Assembly (NCBI RefSeq): GCF_000374425.1 | Contig: NZ_KB894353.1 | Coordinates: 62,001 to 126,000 of the forward strand | Length of the DNA stretch: 64,000 nt | Source of the DNA: Acinetobacter tjernbergiae DSM 14971 = CIP 107465 | GTDB taxonomy: Bacteria; Pseudomonadota; Gammaproteobacteria; Pseudomonadales; Moraxellaceae | Reading direction: 5' to 3' | Shown: in pieces, positions 9,348 through 16,816 of the stretch | How the letters are laid out: each line of letters begins with the position of its first letter | Numbering within the stretch: position 1 is the stretch's first letter | The notes under the pieces: model-generated | Databases searched by the model: none | Told to the model about the DNA's origin: nothing | The model's input: the letters and a program-made list of their open reading frames with translations, nothing else | Program-made: the position numbers and the translations under genes

Positions 9348-10235
9348 TTAAGTTGTTGTTTGGTTTTGACAAAGGTATAAATTATTTTCTAAATCAACAT
9401 AATATTTCCATAACAGTTGATCAATATGCTCTATACGATACGGCATCACAAATTCACCTAACGTTAAAACGCTTTCAGCAAATCGATGTGGGGTATTGGC
9501 ATCACGTTGATTTTTTGCTTGCCCTAATTCGGAAACTCCCTGAAAACCAACAGCAATAGGTACAAGCCAACCTTGAGCTTTACGCTTTGATGTCCATGTC
9601 ACTTTGCCATCATCATCGAGACTCGAACTATGTGTGACCTTCAAATAATCTAAAACTGCATCTAGTGCATCTTTACCCTCATTCATACTTTCTATAACAA
9701 GATCACGGCGCTCAATGATTACGTGTCCAAGCATTAATTTATTTAAGATGGGTCTTAACTCTTTATCTTGATTTTCGTCTTCATCATCAAAATCTATGAT
9801 CTGATAATCTTTCACTGCTAAAACATCTCCACTTGCAAATTTCATACTGCACACGAGATCAGGAATAAGTTCTAAAAGTCGCTCTCTCTTTTTTATGTTT
9901 AGATTTTCAACTTCAATTAAAAGTGAAGCTTCTAAATGACAACGAGCCTCTTCAATAAAAGCAGGACGACTACCATCTTTATCTAAGGGGTTTGCAGTAC
10001 CTATAATCGAATGAACAAAATCCCCCTGCCCTTTATAGGTTTGCAAATGAAATTCATGACAGCTAATTGCCACTTTAGTTACAGTCACATCACACATTTT
10101 AGTTTGTAATTTTCGTTGCAAGGCATGAACTGCACCGAGCCATGCTGTCATTGCAGGAAATCCGATGGTATATGGGCTACTCATTGCATTGGCATTGTGA
10201 AGTTTTAAATGAGAAATCAATAAAAAATGACGCAT
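9348..10235 (-). CDS. cas5f: Csy complex subunit Cas5f (Csy2)
   Basis: Cas5f binds the crRNA 5' handle and forms the tail of the I-F surveillance complex with Cas8f. The product has 295 residues. The N-terminal LLISHLKLHNANAMSSPYTI and GFPAMTAWLGAVHALQRKL segments are typical of Csy2. The ATG overlaps the TAA of cas8f by one base, which suggests translational coupling, and a GGAG box lies 8 bp upstream. The gene looks intact. Confidence 0.95.
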   Translation of the reverse strand: MRHFLLISHLKLHNANAMSSPYTIGFPAMTAWLGAVHALQRKLQTKMCDVTVTKVAISCHEFHLQTYKGQGDFVHSIIGTANPLDKDGSRPAFIEEARCHLEASLLIEVENLNIKKRERLLELIPDLVCSMKFASGDVLAVKDYQIIDFDDEDENQDKELRPILNKLMLGHVIIERRDLVIESMNEGKDALDAVLDYLKVTHSSSLDDDGKVTWTSKRKAQGWLVPIAVGFQGVSELGQAKNQRDANTPHRFAESVLTLGEFVMPYRIEHIDQLLWKYYVDLENNLYLCQNQTTT

Positions 10236-11470
10236 TAAAAAAACTCCTTATCTTCATCTAGTGCTTCAAATACAATACCTTTTAACTCGATAATTTCAGG
10301 ACTGCCAAATAGCTTAGAACCATAAAAGTCTTCAAAGCTGTCTAAAATCCATTTTGCAGTTCTTCGAGCAATTTCATCTCGCCATTCACTTTCAGTTTCT
10401 CTTACATCTAAATATGCATCGTCAAGCCATATTTTTTGCTTTAGAGCTAAGGATTGATAATGCTCCTTTTGGGACCATCCTTTTTCATTTTTACGTATAC
10501 AAAAGGCAATAAATAAAATATCTCCAACCATTTGACGTAAAATTTTTTTAATTTTTTTACGTGTATGCTGATTATTAATTCCAGTGACATATTTCTGTAA
10601 GCTTTCAAATTCACTACCAAATCTTTTCCAATATAGACACTGTTGAAAAAAGTCTTGACTGGGCAATTTAATATTACGGTTTTCAAATTTAGGTGGACAA
10701 GTTGATAATAAATAAGCTCGTCCTGCATTTTGACTATTTAAGACACTGACATTTTGCGGTTTTGACCCTCCAAAACCTACTTGTGTAAGATCAAATAGAT
10801 CACTATATCCATCCTCATAATGTTGTTGTTTTCTTCGGTACTCCCTTGCTTCTTTATTTGATATGTTAAATCTAATTTGATCAATCCTTTTAACGAATTC
10901 AGTTATCAATGGTGATGATACAACCAAGGAAAGTAAGTGATAATCAGCTTTATCTACATGATAATAAACCTGTTTAAGTAATCCTGTCGTCCTTGTTTCA
11001 TTCTTATTAACAAAAATCTTATTCAGATTAGAATATGCTTGATCAAAATCTTGATTCAGATTTTGTACAAATAATTTTGCAGTATCTGTTCCCTCTTCAA
11101 ATTTCTGCCAAATCGTACATCCATCAGCTAGCTTCAAGGTTAGAAATGAATAAGTTTCTTTTACAATAGTATCTGTAGCTGCATTTCCAAACACATCAAA
11201 TAATTTACTCAAATTTACATTATTAGATATTAGATATCCATTATTGGAAGACTCTTTGAAAAACAAGATTGGAGTAGATTTCGCATCGGGATGAGTAAAT
11301 GTGCTCGAGTGCGTAGTCACTGCATATCTAGAATTTTTAATTGCTTTAGCAAACCATAATTCAGGATGATATCTTTCATCAGCTTCAGAAAATTTTCCTT
11401 TATTTGAACTCTTGTTTAACCATTCATTTTTTTGGTTGATCAAAAATTTCTTATATTCTTCTTCAATCAT
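10235..11470 (-). CDS. cas8f: Csy complex large subunit Cas8f (Csy1)
   Basis: Cas8f recognises the CC PAM and recruits Cas2/3 in type I-F interference. The product has 411 residues, in the usual range for Csy1. It is identified by position between cas2-3 and cas5f and by family-like segments such as GGSKPQNVSVLNSQNAGRAYLLS near residues 235-258. It starts 18 bp after cas2-3 and overlaps cas5f by one base. Its codon use is more AT-rich than that of the flanking housekeeping genes, which is common in cas operons. Confidence 0.94.
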   Translation of the reverse strand: MIEEEYKKFLINQKNEWLNKSSNKGKFSEADERYHPELWFAKAIKNSRYAVTTHSSTFTHPDAKSTPILFFKESSNNGYLISNNVNLSKLFDVFGNAATDTIVKETYSFLTLKLADGCTIWQKFEEGTDTAKLFVQNLNQDFDQAYSNLNKIFVNKNETRTTGLLKQVYYHVDKADYHLLSLVVSSPLITEFVKRIDQIRFNISNKEAREYRRKQQHYEDGYSDLFDLTQVGFGGSKPQNVSVLNSQNAGRAYLLSTCPPKFENRNIKLPSQDFFQQCLYWKRFGSEFESLQKYVTGINNQHTRKKIKKILRQMVGDILFIAFCIRKNEKGWSQKEHYQSLALKQKIWLDDAYLDVRETESEWRDEIARRTAKWILDSFEDFYGSKLFGSPEIIELKGIVFEALDEDKEFF

Positions 11471-11488
11471 TAATATACTACTCCGTTA

Positions 11489-14400
11489 TCATCTATCTAA
11501 AACTACAAGTCCAAATTGTTCTGAATAGATAAGTCTTTTATTCTCATCATACTCAGGCAACATAATTTCCCCATAACGTTCTGATAATATTTCTACCTTT
11601 TCATCAATATCCTCATTTTCGCTCACTTTATCAAGAGCAAAACGACACAAAATGTCGTAATAATTTCGATTTAACCATAATCTCTGTTGCTCTAATTCAT
11701 TTAATTGAATGTGATGAATATTATAAAAACCATTACGATCAATATATTTTCCAAGATCATTTTTTACACAAAATGCAAGCTTGTTATTTTTCAACACTGC
11801 AAAAAGCTGAATATTAGGTGAACTTTGTCTAAAAGGCGTAAATCGCTGAGGTAAAGCTGTTAAAAACCAGTTTTGAGTCAACCATGCATTGAGTGGTTTT
11901 GCTCCAACTTTATTATATGAGGTTAAGGCATCAGCCATAACAGCATGTTCAAGATCAGCCAATTTTTTTTCGGCTTGCAAAGGTTGATTTGCCTTAATAC
12001 GTGGAATCGCATTAATATTAAAATCAACATTTGAAATATCGAGAAGTTCATTTAAATTTTTGGTCTTTAACTTGAATTTATCATTATTCATTTCAAAACC
12101 TGGCTTTTCGAATGCAACCTTCGCCTTTCGTAACCCTTTCAAGTTATATTGCATTAAAGCAATATTGGTTTTTTGAATATCCTGTTCCAATTTCCGATGC
12201 CGTAATACACGCCCAGCGAGCTGGATGATAGAGCGATAAGAAGATGGCTCTACAATTGCCCAATCAAAATCATGATCCCGACCAACTTCCTCTACAGGTG
12301 TTGCAACTAAGATAAAAACAACATGTTCATGCTCTGTTAAATCTAAATGCTGGCGAATCACATCATTCGAAAATGCAACCGCCTGTTCTCCTACTTTTTC
12401 CTTGCGCTTCAAAACCTGATCTAAATGTCGCTCCTGCTCACTACGTAATAGCAAAACTTGGCGACTATGATATGCCATGACACGAGGTGCAATTCCTTGT
12501 GACCACTCAGCATTCAATAAATATTGGGTGAGTGCAACGCATGGTGGAATATTCGCTACGCGTACCACACCAAAAGAAACTTTTTTGCCTGTTTTAATAT
12601 CAATACTGTGATGATTTAAATGCAACTGTTCTGCATTTTGCTTAACCCGTTCAAAATATTGCGACTGCAAACTTTGATCTAAACGTTGTACTTCTTTTTC
12701 TGCAACAAGATCAGTGCAATCTATAATATAGGCTTTATGTTTTACGATTTGCTGACTTAACGCAGCTGTACGAAGCTCAATAAATTGATTATGTACATTC
12801 TTATATTGCTGTATTGTTTCTGTTGATTGAGTTAAATCAATCATTTGAGTTTTAGTTTTAAATTCATCGACCCACATTGCAGCAATATTCGTATTTTTAA
12901 GTTTCTTAAACGCACAATATAACAACCAACCTTGCTGATACGCATTAAAGAAACCCTCAGCTAATGCAGGTGGAATGGTTGCCGAGGAAATCATCACTTT
13001 TCGCCCTAACATCCCTGCCAAATGCACCAGTCGAGCAATCGCAATTAAGTCCTGACCGTTAAAATCATCAACTTCATCAATGACTAAATCAGATGAGGAA
13101 AGCCTCAAACTCGGTAAAATATATTTCCCGCCACGTTTGGTTTCAGTGGCTACCATCATATGGTCGATGGTACAAGCCAAAACAGGTTTATATAAAAAAG
13201 CTTTATTTCGTTGTTCCTGATGCTTTGGAAATAAAGCATTCATAAACTCTGTTTGAGGCATAGCGTCATAATCGAGTTCATTGTCTAACAGTTCTTCTAA
13301 TGACTCTGAACCTATTTCCTCGATATTTATTTCATTTTTTTGATCATTTTGAATACTTCGATGATGTAATTCCTGAACAACTTTTGAACCAATTAAAACA
13401 GCAAGCTCATCATTGCTTAAACCAATATCATGACGATATGAATCACCTGTTTGTAAGGTTAATGTTCTGAGTCCTAAAGCTAAGATATAGCGTAATGATT
13501 GCCCATCTTTAGATAGAGCTTGCATAATTTTAGCATTGGCAATTGTTTTACCCTTACCCGTACTCGCCATATTGACAATGAACCAACCTTGTTTCTCTAT
13601 CCCTTCATTTTTTTGAATAAATTGCTGTATCCCTTTTACTGCCTGATCTTGCCATTCAAAACCTTGCGGACTTTTCTTTTTTAATTTTTGAATATCATAA
13701 GCAGGCTCCATGTCATCGGCTAAGCGACTTAAAGATTGAGCGACTCGCATCGCATTGTCACTAACGCGTACTAAATGCTCATCTAAAAATTGTTTAGCTT
13801 GTTTCGTTTTTGGGTCAGTATTTGCAACGAGTGATAAGCTGGTTTTCCACGTTTTATCCGCCTCACAAGATGAATAATAGTGATCACCTAACATAAGACA
13901 CAATCTGGCATGATGTAAAATCACTCGCCAACTACCATCTGTAAATATCTGTTGAGATGCTTGAGACTCCTGTAATAAACGTGTTGACCATTTTTTAATT
14001 TGTTTGTTCCATTCAGATGACTGAGTCAACAAACCTTGTTTAAACTCAAAGCACAATTTAAGGCGTTGTTGGTATTCTTTTTCCTCAAATTTATTTTGGT
14101 AACCCCAATCTGCTTTGATCAATTCAAATAAATTATTTATATATGAAACATCTTCACTGCCATATTTCTTATATTCTTCTTCACTTTTTAAATTGGGTAA
14201 ACGATGGTGTGACACGATCAACCATGCAACCAACTGTGCTAAAGGTGGAAGTTGATCTAAAACTTTAGATTGGTCTGAGTTTTTTACAATCGTTTGTTTG
14301 AGTATTTCTTCATTCCAGCTTTGACTGATAAATAAATTGAGCCATGCTTCATCAGTTTCAATATCGCCCGATGATTGAACCAATGCATTGAGCAAAAGAC

Positions 14401-14863
14401 AAGAAATCCATTCATGCCGTAAAGGATCACCTTTGGATTGGTTATTTTTACTGAGGAGTTTCTGCTGAAATAAAACCGTTGCTTTGCCCCAATCGTGAAG
14501 TAACGCGGACACGGCAACCAACGCTTTAATCAGAGGTAAATAATGCCAGTCATTTTCCCATTTATTTTGATCTAATTTTTTCTTCGTGGTATTCACAGGC
14601 ACAATCCCCTGCGTATTAAACTTATTCCGATTTCCAACGACCCACAGCAACTCACTTCTACGGCGACCACGAATCCAGTGGCAACTGACCGCCGTACTTT
14701 TAGTAACAGTCTTTCTCAACAATTTTTTAACAGCAATCAAACCATCTTCGGTAATGACTGTTTGCCATGTATTGTCACCAATTCGATCCGCAAAAGCATC
14801 GAGTACACGGCGAGTTCGAGGAATCGCTTTCTTTTCACACTGAGAGATAAAGGTGACGATCAT
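11489..14863 (-). CDS. cas2-3: Cas2-Cas3 fusion nuclease-helicase (Cas2/3)
   Basis: This 1124-residue fusion is the hallmark of type I-F. It degrades target DNA after Csy binding and also forms the integrase with Cas1. Residues about 1-95 are the Cas2 domain (MIVTFISQCEKKAIPRTRRV). An HD nuclease motif follows at H123-D124 (LLHDWGKA). The helicase has a Walker A motif STGKGKT at 434-440, a DEVDD box at 596-600, an SAT motif near 627 and late motifs with EEVGRDHDFDW and QLAGRVLRHR. All catalytic motifs are present, so the enzyme is expected to be active. AGGGG lies before the start codon. The upstream gap holds a CreTA-like module, so expression may depend on read-through from cas1 and from that module. 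Confidence 0.97.
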   Translation of the reverse strand: MIVTFISQCEKKAIPRTRRVLDAFADRIGDNTWQTVITEDGLIAVKKLLRKTVTKSTAVSCHWIRGRRRSELLWVVGNRNKFNTQGIVPVNTTKKKLDQNKWENDWHYLPLIKALVAVSALLHDWGKATVLFQQKLLSKNNQSKGDPLRHEWISCLLLNALVQSSGDIETDEAWLNLFISQSWNEEILKQTIVKNSDQSKVLDQLPPLAQLVAWLIVSHHRLPNLKSEEEYKKYGSEDVSYINNLFELIKADWGYQNKFEEKEYQQRLKLCFEFKQGLLTQSSEWNKQIKKWSTRLLQESQASQQIFTDGSWRVILHHARLCLMLGDHYYSSCEADKTWKTSLSLVANTDPKTKQAKQFLDEHLVRVSDNAMRVAQSLSRLADDMEPAYDIQKLKKKSPQGFEWQDQAVKGIQQFIQKNEGIEKQGWFIVNMASTGKGKTIANAKIMQALSKDGQSLRYILALGLRTLTLQTGDSYRHDIGLSNDELAVLIGSKVVQELHHRSIQNDQKNEINIEEIGSESLEELLDNELDYDAMPQTEFMNALFPKHQEQRNKAFLYKPVLACTIDHMMVATETKRGGKYILPSLRLSSSDLVIDEVDDFNGQDLIAIARLVHLAGMLGRKVMISSATIPPALAEGFFNAYQQGWLLYCAFKKLKNTNIAAMWVDEFKTKTQMIDLTQSTETIQQYKNVHNQFIELRTAALSQQIVKHKAYIIDCTDLVAEKEVQRLDQSLQSQYFERVKQNAEQLHLNHHSIDIKTGKKVSFGVVRVANIPPCVALTQYLLNAEWSQGIAPRVMAYHSRQVLLLRSEQERHLDQVLKRKEKVGEQAVAFSNDVIRQHLDLTEHEHVVFILVATPVEEVGRDHDFDWAIVEPSSYRSIIQLAGRVLRHRKLEQDIQKTNIALMQYNLKGLRKAKVAFEKPGFEMNNDKFKLKTKNLNELLDISNVDFNINAIPRIKANQPLQAEKKLADLEHAVMADALTSYNKVGAKPLNAWLTQNWFLTALPQRFTPFRQSSPNIQLFAVLKNNKLAFCVKNDLGKYIDRNGFYNIHHIQLNELEQQRLWLNRNYYDILCRFALDKVSENEDIDEKVEILSERYGEIMLPEYDENKRLIYSEQFGLVVLDR

Positions 14864-14896
14864 AATAACGCCCCTAGTACCGCTTTAAGTATTAGA

Positions 14897-14928
14897 AGAG
14901 GTTTGCAACCTAAAGATTGCAAACCTCT
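14897..14928 (-). repeat. Perfect 12-bp hairpin between the guide RNA and cas2-3
   Basis: Arms 14897-14908 (AGAGGTTTGCAA) and 14917-14928 (TTGCAAACCTCT) pair perfectly around an 8-base loop. The upstream arm (in minus sense) overlaps the last bases of the second degenerate repeat. Only a weak T-rich stretch follows, so it could be a leaky terminator for the guide RNA, an RNA stability element, or an attenuator in front of cas2-3. Confidence 0.7.
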
Positions 14929-15008
14929 GAGCTGCCTATGCGGCAGTAAAAGTGATCTATCAAAGATAAATCTATTATTTTCTAAGCTACTTATGCAGTG
15001 ATAAGCAG
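14924..15008 (-). ncRNA. CreA-like guide RNA: degenerate repeat, 27-nt spacer, degenerate repeat
   Basis: In minus sense the first degenerate repeat (14979-15004) has a weakened stem but keeps the 5' handle CTTAGAAA exactly. The guide follows (14952-14978), starting ATAATAGATTTATCTTTG. The second repeat (14924-14951) keeps a perfect Cas6f stem CTGCC-GCATA-GGCAG. A TATAAT box at 15014-15019 would start the RNA at about 15006-15008, directly at the first repeat. Cas6f processing would yield one crRNA-like RNA with a normal handle. The guide matches a site in front of the neighbouring small ORF (19 of 21 bases, CC PAM). This is the form of CreA antitoxin RNAs known from CreTA modules. Expression is inferred. 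Confidence 0.82.
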
Positions 15009-15013
15009 AATAC

Positions 15014-15019
15014 ATTATA
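15014..15019 (-). promoter_or_regulatory. -10 box of the guide RNA promoter
   Basis: A perfect TATAAT on the minus strand lies 8 bp after the stop codon of the small ORF and about 10 bp before the first degenerate repeat. The -35 region is poor (CATACT at 17 bp spacing). Confidence 0.6.
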
Positions 15020-15026
15020 TTCATAA

Positions 15027-15137
15027 TTACTCTTTAAGTATGAGATCAATGTTTAATTCCGAATGAAAAGAAATAGGAACACTAATAGGGTGAACAACCG
15101 AGAATAAAATTAGAAACACGATACTTTTACGATGCAT
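15027..15137 (-). CDS. Small hydrophobic ORF, candidate CreT toxin
   Basis: A 36-residue ORF starts ATG at 15137 with a GGAG box 8 bp upstream. The product begins MHRKSIVFLILFSVVHPISV and ends NIDLILKE. A short basic start and a hydrophobic stretch over about residues 6-24 recall membrane-acting type I toxins. It has its own promoter (-35 TTGATA, 17 bp, -10 TATTTT preceded by TG). It sits between cas1 and the guide RNA that matches its promoter region, the place of CreT in CreTA modules. CreT genes in known modules are short and poorly conserved, and some act as RNA rather than peptide, including, as I recall, the one described for an Acinetobacter I-F locus. So the toxic agent could be the transcript. 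Toxicity is not shown by the sequence. Confidence 0.6.
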   Translation of the reverse strand: MHRKSIVFLILFSVVHPISVPISFHSELNIDLILKE

Positions 15138-15165
15138 AACAATTACTCCAATAACGATATAGAGC

Positions 15166-15194
15166 AAAATATCACCAACAAATAAAAATATCAA
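15166..15194 (-). promoter_or_regulatory. Promoter of the candidate creT
   Basis: On the minus strand -35 TTGATA (15189-15194) and -10 TATTTT (15166-15171) are 17 bp apart, and TGA directly precedes the -10 box (extended -10). Transcription would start near 15159, about 22 bp before the small ORF. The CC PAM of the guide target lies one base upstream of the -35 box. Confidence 0.7.
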
Positions 15195-15195
15195 T

Positions 15196-15218
15196 CCATA
15201 ATATATTTATCTTTTATA
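15196..15218 (+). promoter_or_regulatory. Guide RNA target site with CC PAM, upstream of creT
   Basis: CC at 15196-15197 is followed by 21 bases that match the CreA-like guide at all positions except 7 and 18 (guide G, target T at both). Position 18 is one of the every-sixth bases that do not pair in I-F complexes. Beyond base 21 the match fails. The site covers the last codons of cas1 and ends against the creT -35 box, suited to repression rather than cleavage. Confidence 0.78.
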
Positions 15219-16154
15219 ACTTAAACTTTGATTCTTCACCTGATCAAACATCCAATCCAAACAGCGATATTCAGTAAACTTTTGCAATAGCTGTTGACGG
15301 AACTCTTGCTCACTCATACCCTCTTTGGCACAAATAAATGCCCAAGGTAAAACTACAGCATCCTTAATTAAATCAGCCACATCAAACACCAAAGCACCAC
15401 GTCGAGTTTTACCGTGCATCACAGCAAATGAATGAGAAATGCCTAATACCCAAAGCGTGGTTGCAGCTAAACCATAGGCGAGATAATTACCATGATTCAA
15501 AAAATCATTGGCTAAATCCCCCTGCTCAGGATTGCGTTCAAAACTGAGTTTGCAACGTGTTGCCGCAATTTTATAAAGTTGCTTGGTCATTTGTGCTTCA
15601 GCAAGCAACAAATCACCGACTTTGCTTTGATGTGGAATTTTCTTTTCAAATCCTGTTAACGCTTGGATGATATCTTGGTCATCCAGATAAAATCCTTCGG
15701 CTTGTAAATCCCGATCTTTAGCCCAAACTTTACGGATAAATTCGATACGCGCGAACTGAAATTGTTTTGCGACCTCTAAACGTTTCGCCTCATCAAACCA
15801 AAAGCTCATCCACCCCTGCATGTACTCCGTGGGGCGATATTCACTTTGTGGCATCATCCATTCAATTTCGCTCCCCATAAATAAAGGCGTTCCGCCGCCA
15901 CCTGTAAAACCGACCAACACCCCTGCACTAGCGAGCATCCGCATGGCAGCTTGGGTAATGGATGTGCCTGTACCCAATAAAATGACCGTGGTATTGGCGA
16001 TTGGAATATTCCAATATTGGTTTTCATTTTTGGCTTCTGTGAGATATAAAACTCGACCATCTTTTTGCATGACACGTGCATGTTCAAGGTAATAAAGATT
16101 GGCACGCTTAGAATGTAAAATTGCTTTTAAATCGGAAGGATTAAGTTGTTCCAT
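15207..16154 (-). CDS. cas1: CRISPR integrase Cas1, type I-F
   Basis: Cas1 joins new spacers into the array at the leader end, working with the Cas2 domain of Cas2/3. The product has 315 residues, normal for I-F Cas1. The metal site is complete: E186 (LLLAEAQM), H247 (VMHGKTRRGA) and D258/D261 (FDVADLIKD). It is the first gene of the cas operon. An AGAG box precedes the ATG. Its last codons overlap the target site of the CreA-like guide. Together with the intact leader it argues that the array can still grow. Confidence 0.97.
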   Translation of the reverse strand: MEQLNPSDLKAILHSKRANLYYLEHARVMQKDGRVLYLTEAKNENQYWNIPIANTTVILLGTGTSITQAAMRMLASAGVLVGFTGGGGTPLFMGSEIEWMMPQSEYRPTEYMQGWMSFWFDEAKRLEVAKQFQFARIEFIRKVWAKDRDLQAEGFYLDDQDIIQALTGFEKKIPHQSKVGDLLLAEAQMTKQLYKIAATRCKLSFERNPEQGDLANDFLNHGNYLAYGLAATTLWVLGISHSFAVMHGKTRRGALVFDVADLIKDAVVLPWAFICAKEGMSEQEFRQQLLQKFTEYRCLDWMFDQVKNQSLSYKR

Positions 16155-16203
16155 TGTTATGATTTCTCTTATTTTTTCTTATATTACTTGAACACTTGGT
16201 AAT

Positions 16204-16226
16204 AAAAAAGCTGCCGAAGCAGCTTT
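16204..16226 (-). terminator. Intrinsic terminator of the DUF962 gene, close to the cas1 start
   Basis: On the minus strand AAAGCTGC pairs with GCAGCTTT around TTCG and is followed by TTTATTACC. It lies 50 bp upstream of cas1, so the cas promoter must fit within 16155-16204. A TATAAG lies in that stretch. A second small stem, CGACA/TGTCG, sits next to it at about 16228-16242. Confidence 0.8.
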
Positions 16227-16268
16227 GCGACAGTAAATGTCGTTTATCATATTAAATAAAAATATGTT

Positions 16269-16640
16269 TTAAGAATCAATTTTATCCAATTGACGATCAA
16301 CCAAACTTAATCGCCCACGCGCAACATCTGACAACATCCGCCAGTCAGAAACAAAGCTATAAAATGGCTGTTTAAAGCTAGCAGGTTTATTGTGTTCAAA
16401 GAAGAAATGCCCCACCCAAGCGCAGGCATAGCCTGACACTAAGCCATAAGCGAAGTATTTTGCCTTGCGCTGACGAATTGCTTTACTAAAGAAATATAAG
16501 CCAATAGAACTGCCTGCGACATGCAATCGGCGGCTCGTAATACTACGATGCTCTGTCAGGTAGAAATAATAGAATTCATTATAATTTTTAATCGGTAATG
16601 AAAATTCCACTGGCTTGGTTATATTGGCTGGTGCATTCAT
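16269..16640 (-). CDS. DUF962 (Mpo1-like) membrane protein
   Basis: A 123-residue protein with the DUF962 pattern: FYYFYLTEHRSITSRRLHVAG near residues 25-45 and GYACAWVGHFFFEHNKPASF near 70-90. Yeast Mpo1 of this family is a dioxygenase that takes part in fatty acid alpha-oxidation, but the role of bacterial members is not settled. The conserved His residues H31, H40 and H78 could bind metal. AGGA lies about 10 bp before the start codon. It is transcribed alone, ending at the terminator in front of cas1. Confidence 0.85.
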   Translation of the reverse strand: MNAPANITKPVEFSLPIKNYNEFYYFYLTEHRSITSRRLHVAGSSIGLYFFSKAIRQRKAKYFAYGLVSGYACAWVGHFFFEHNKPASFKQPFYSFVSDWRMLSDVARGRLSLVDRQLDKIDS

Positions 16641-16816
16641 TTCTTGATCATCCTAATCGTGCAAGATTGTTCACACGTTAATTCATTTTTTGCACAAAAT
16701 AAAGTCATTAGGTGTCATCGTATCCAGACTTAAAACAACTTTACAATCATTCTTGAGATCAACCCGTTATACTCATTTTATATTTATCATTCTTTGCACT
16801 CAGGAGTCATAACATC

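Noticed and set aside
9320..9559. Plus-strand frame of 79 codons over the cas7f/cas5f border
   Set aside because: Antisense shadow of well-supported cas genes.
14678..15001. A 107-codon plus-strand frame across the cas2-3 start and the degenerate repeats
   Set aside because: It is antisense to cas2-3 and to the guide RNA, has no ribosome binding site, and its repeat-like end merely reads the degenerate repeats.
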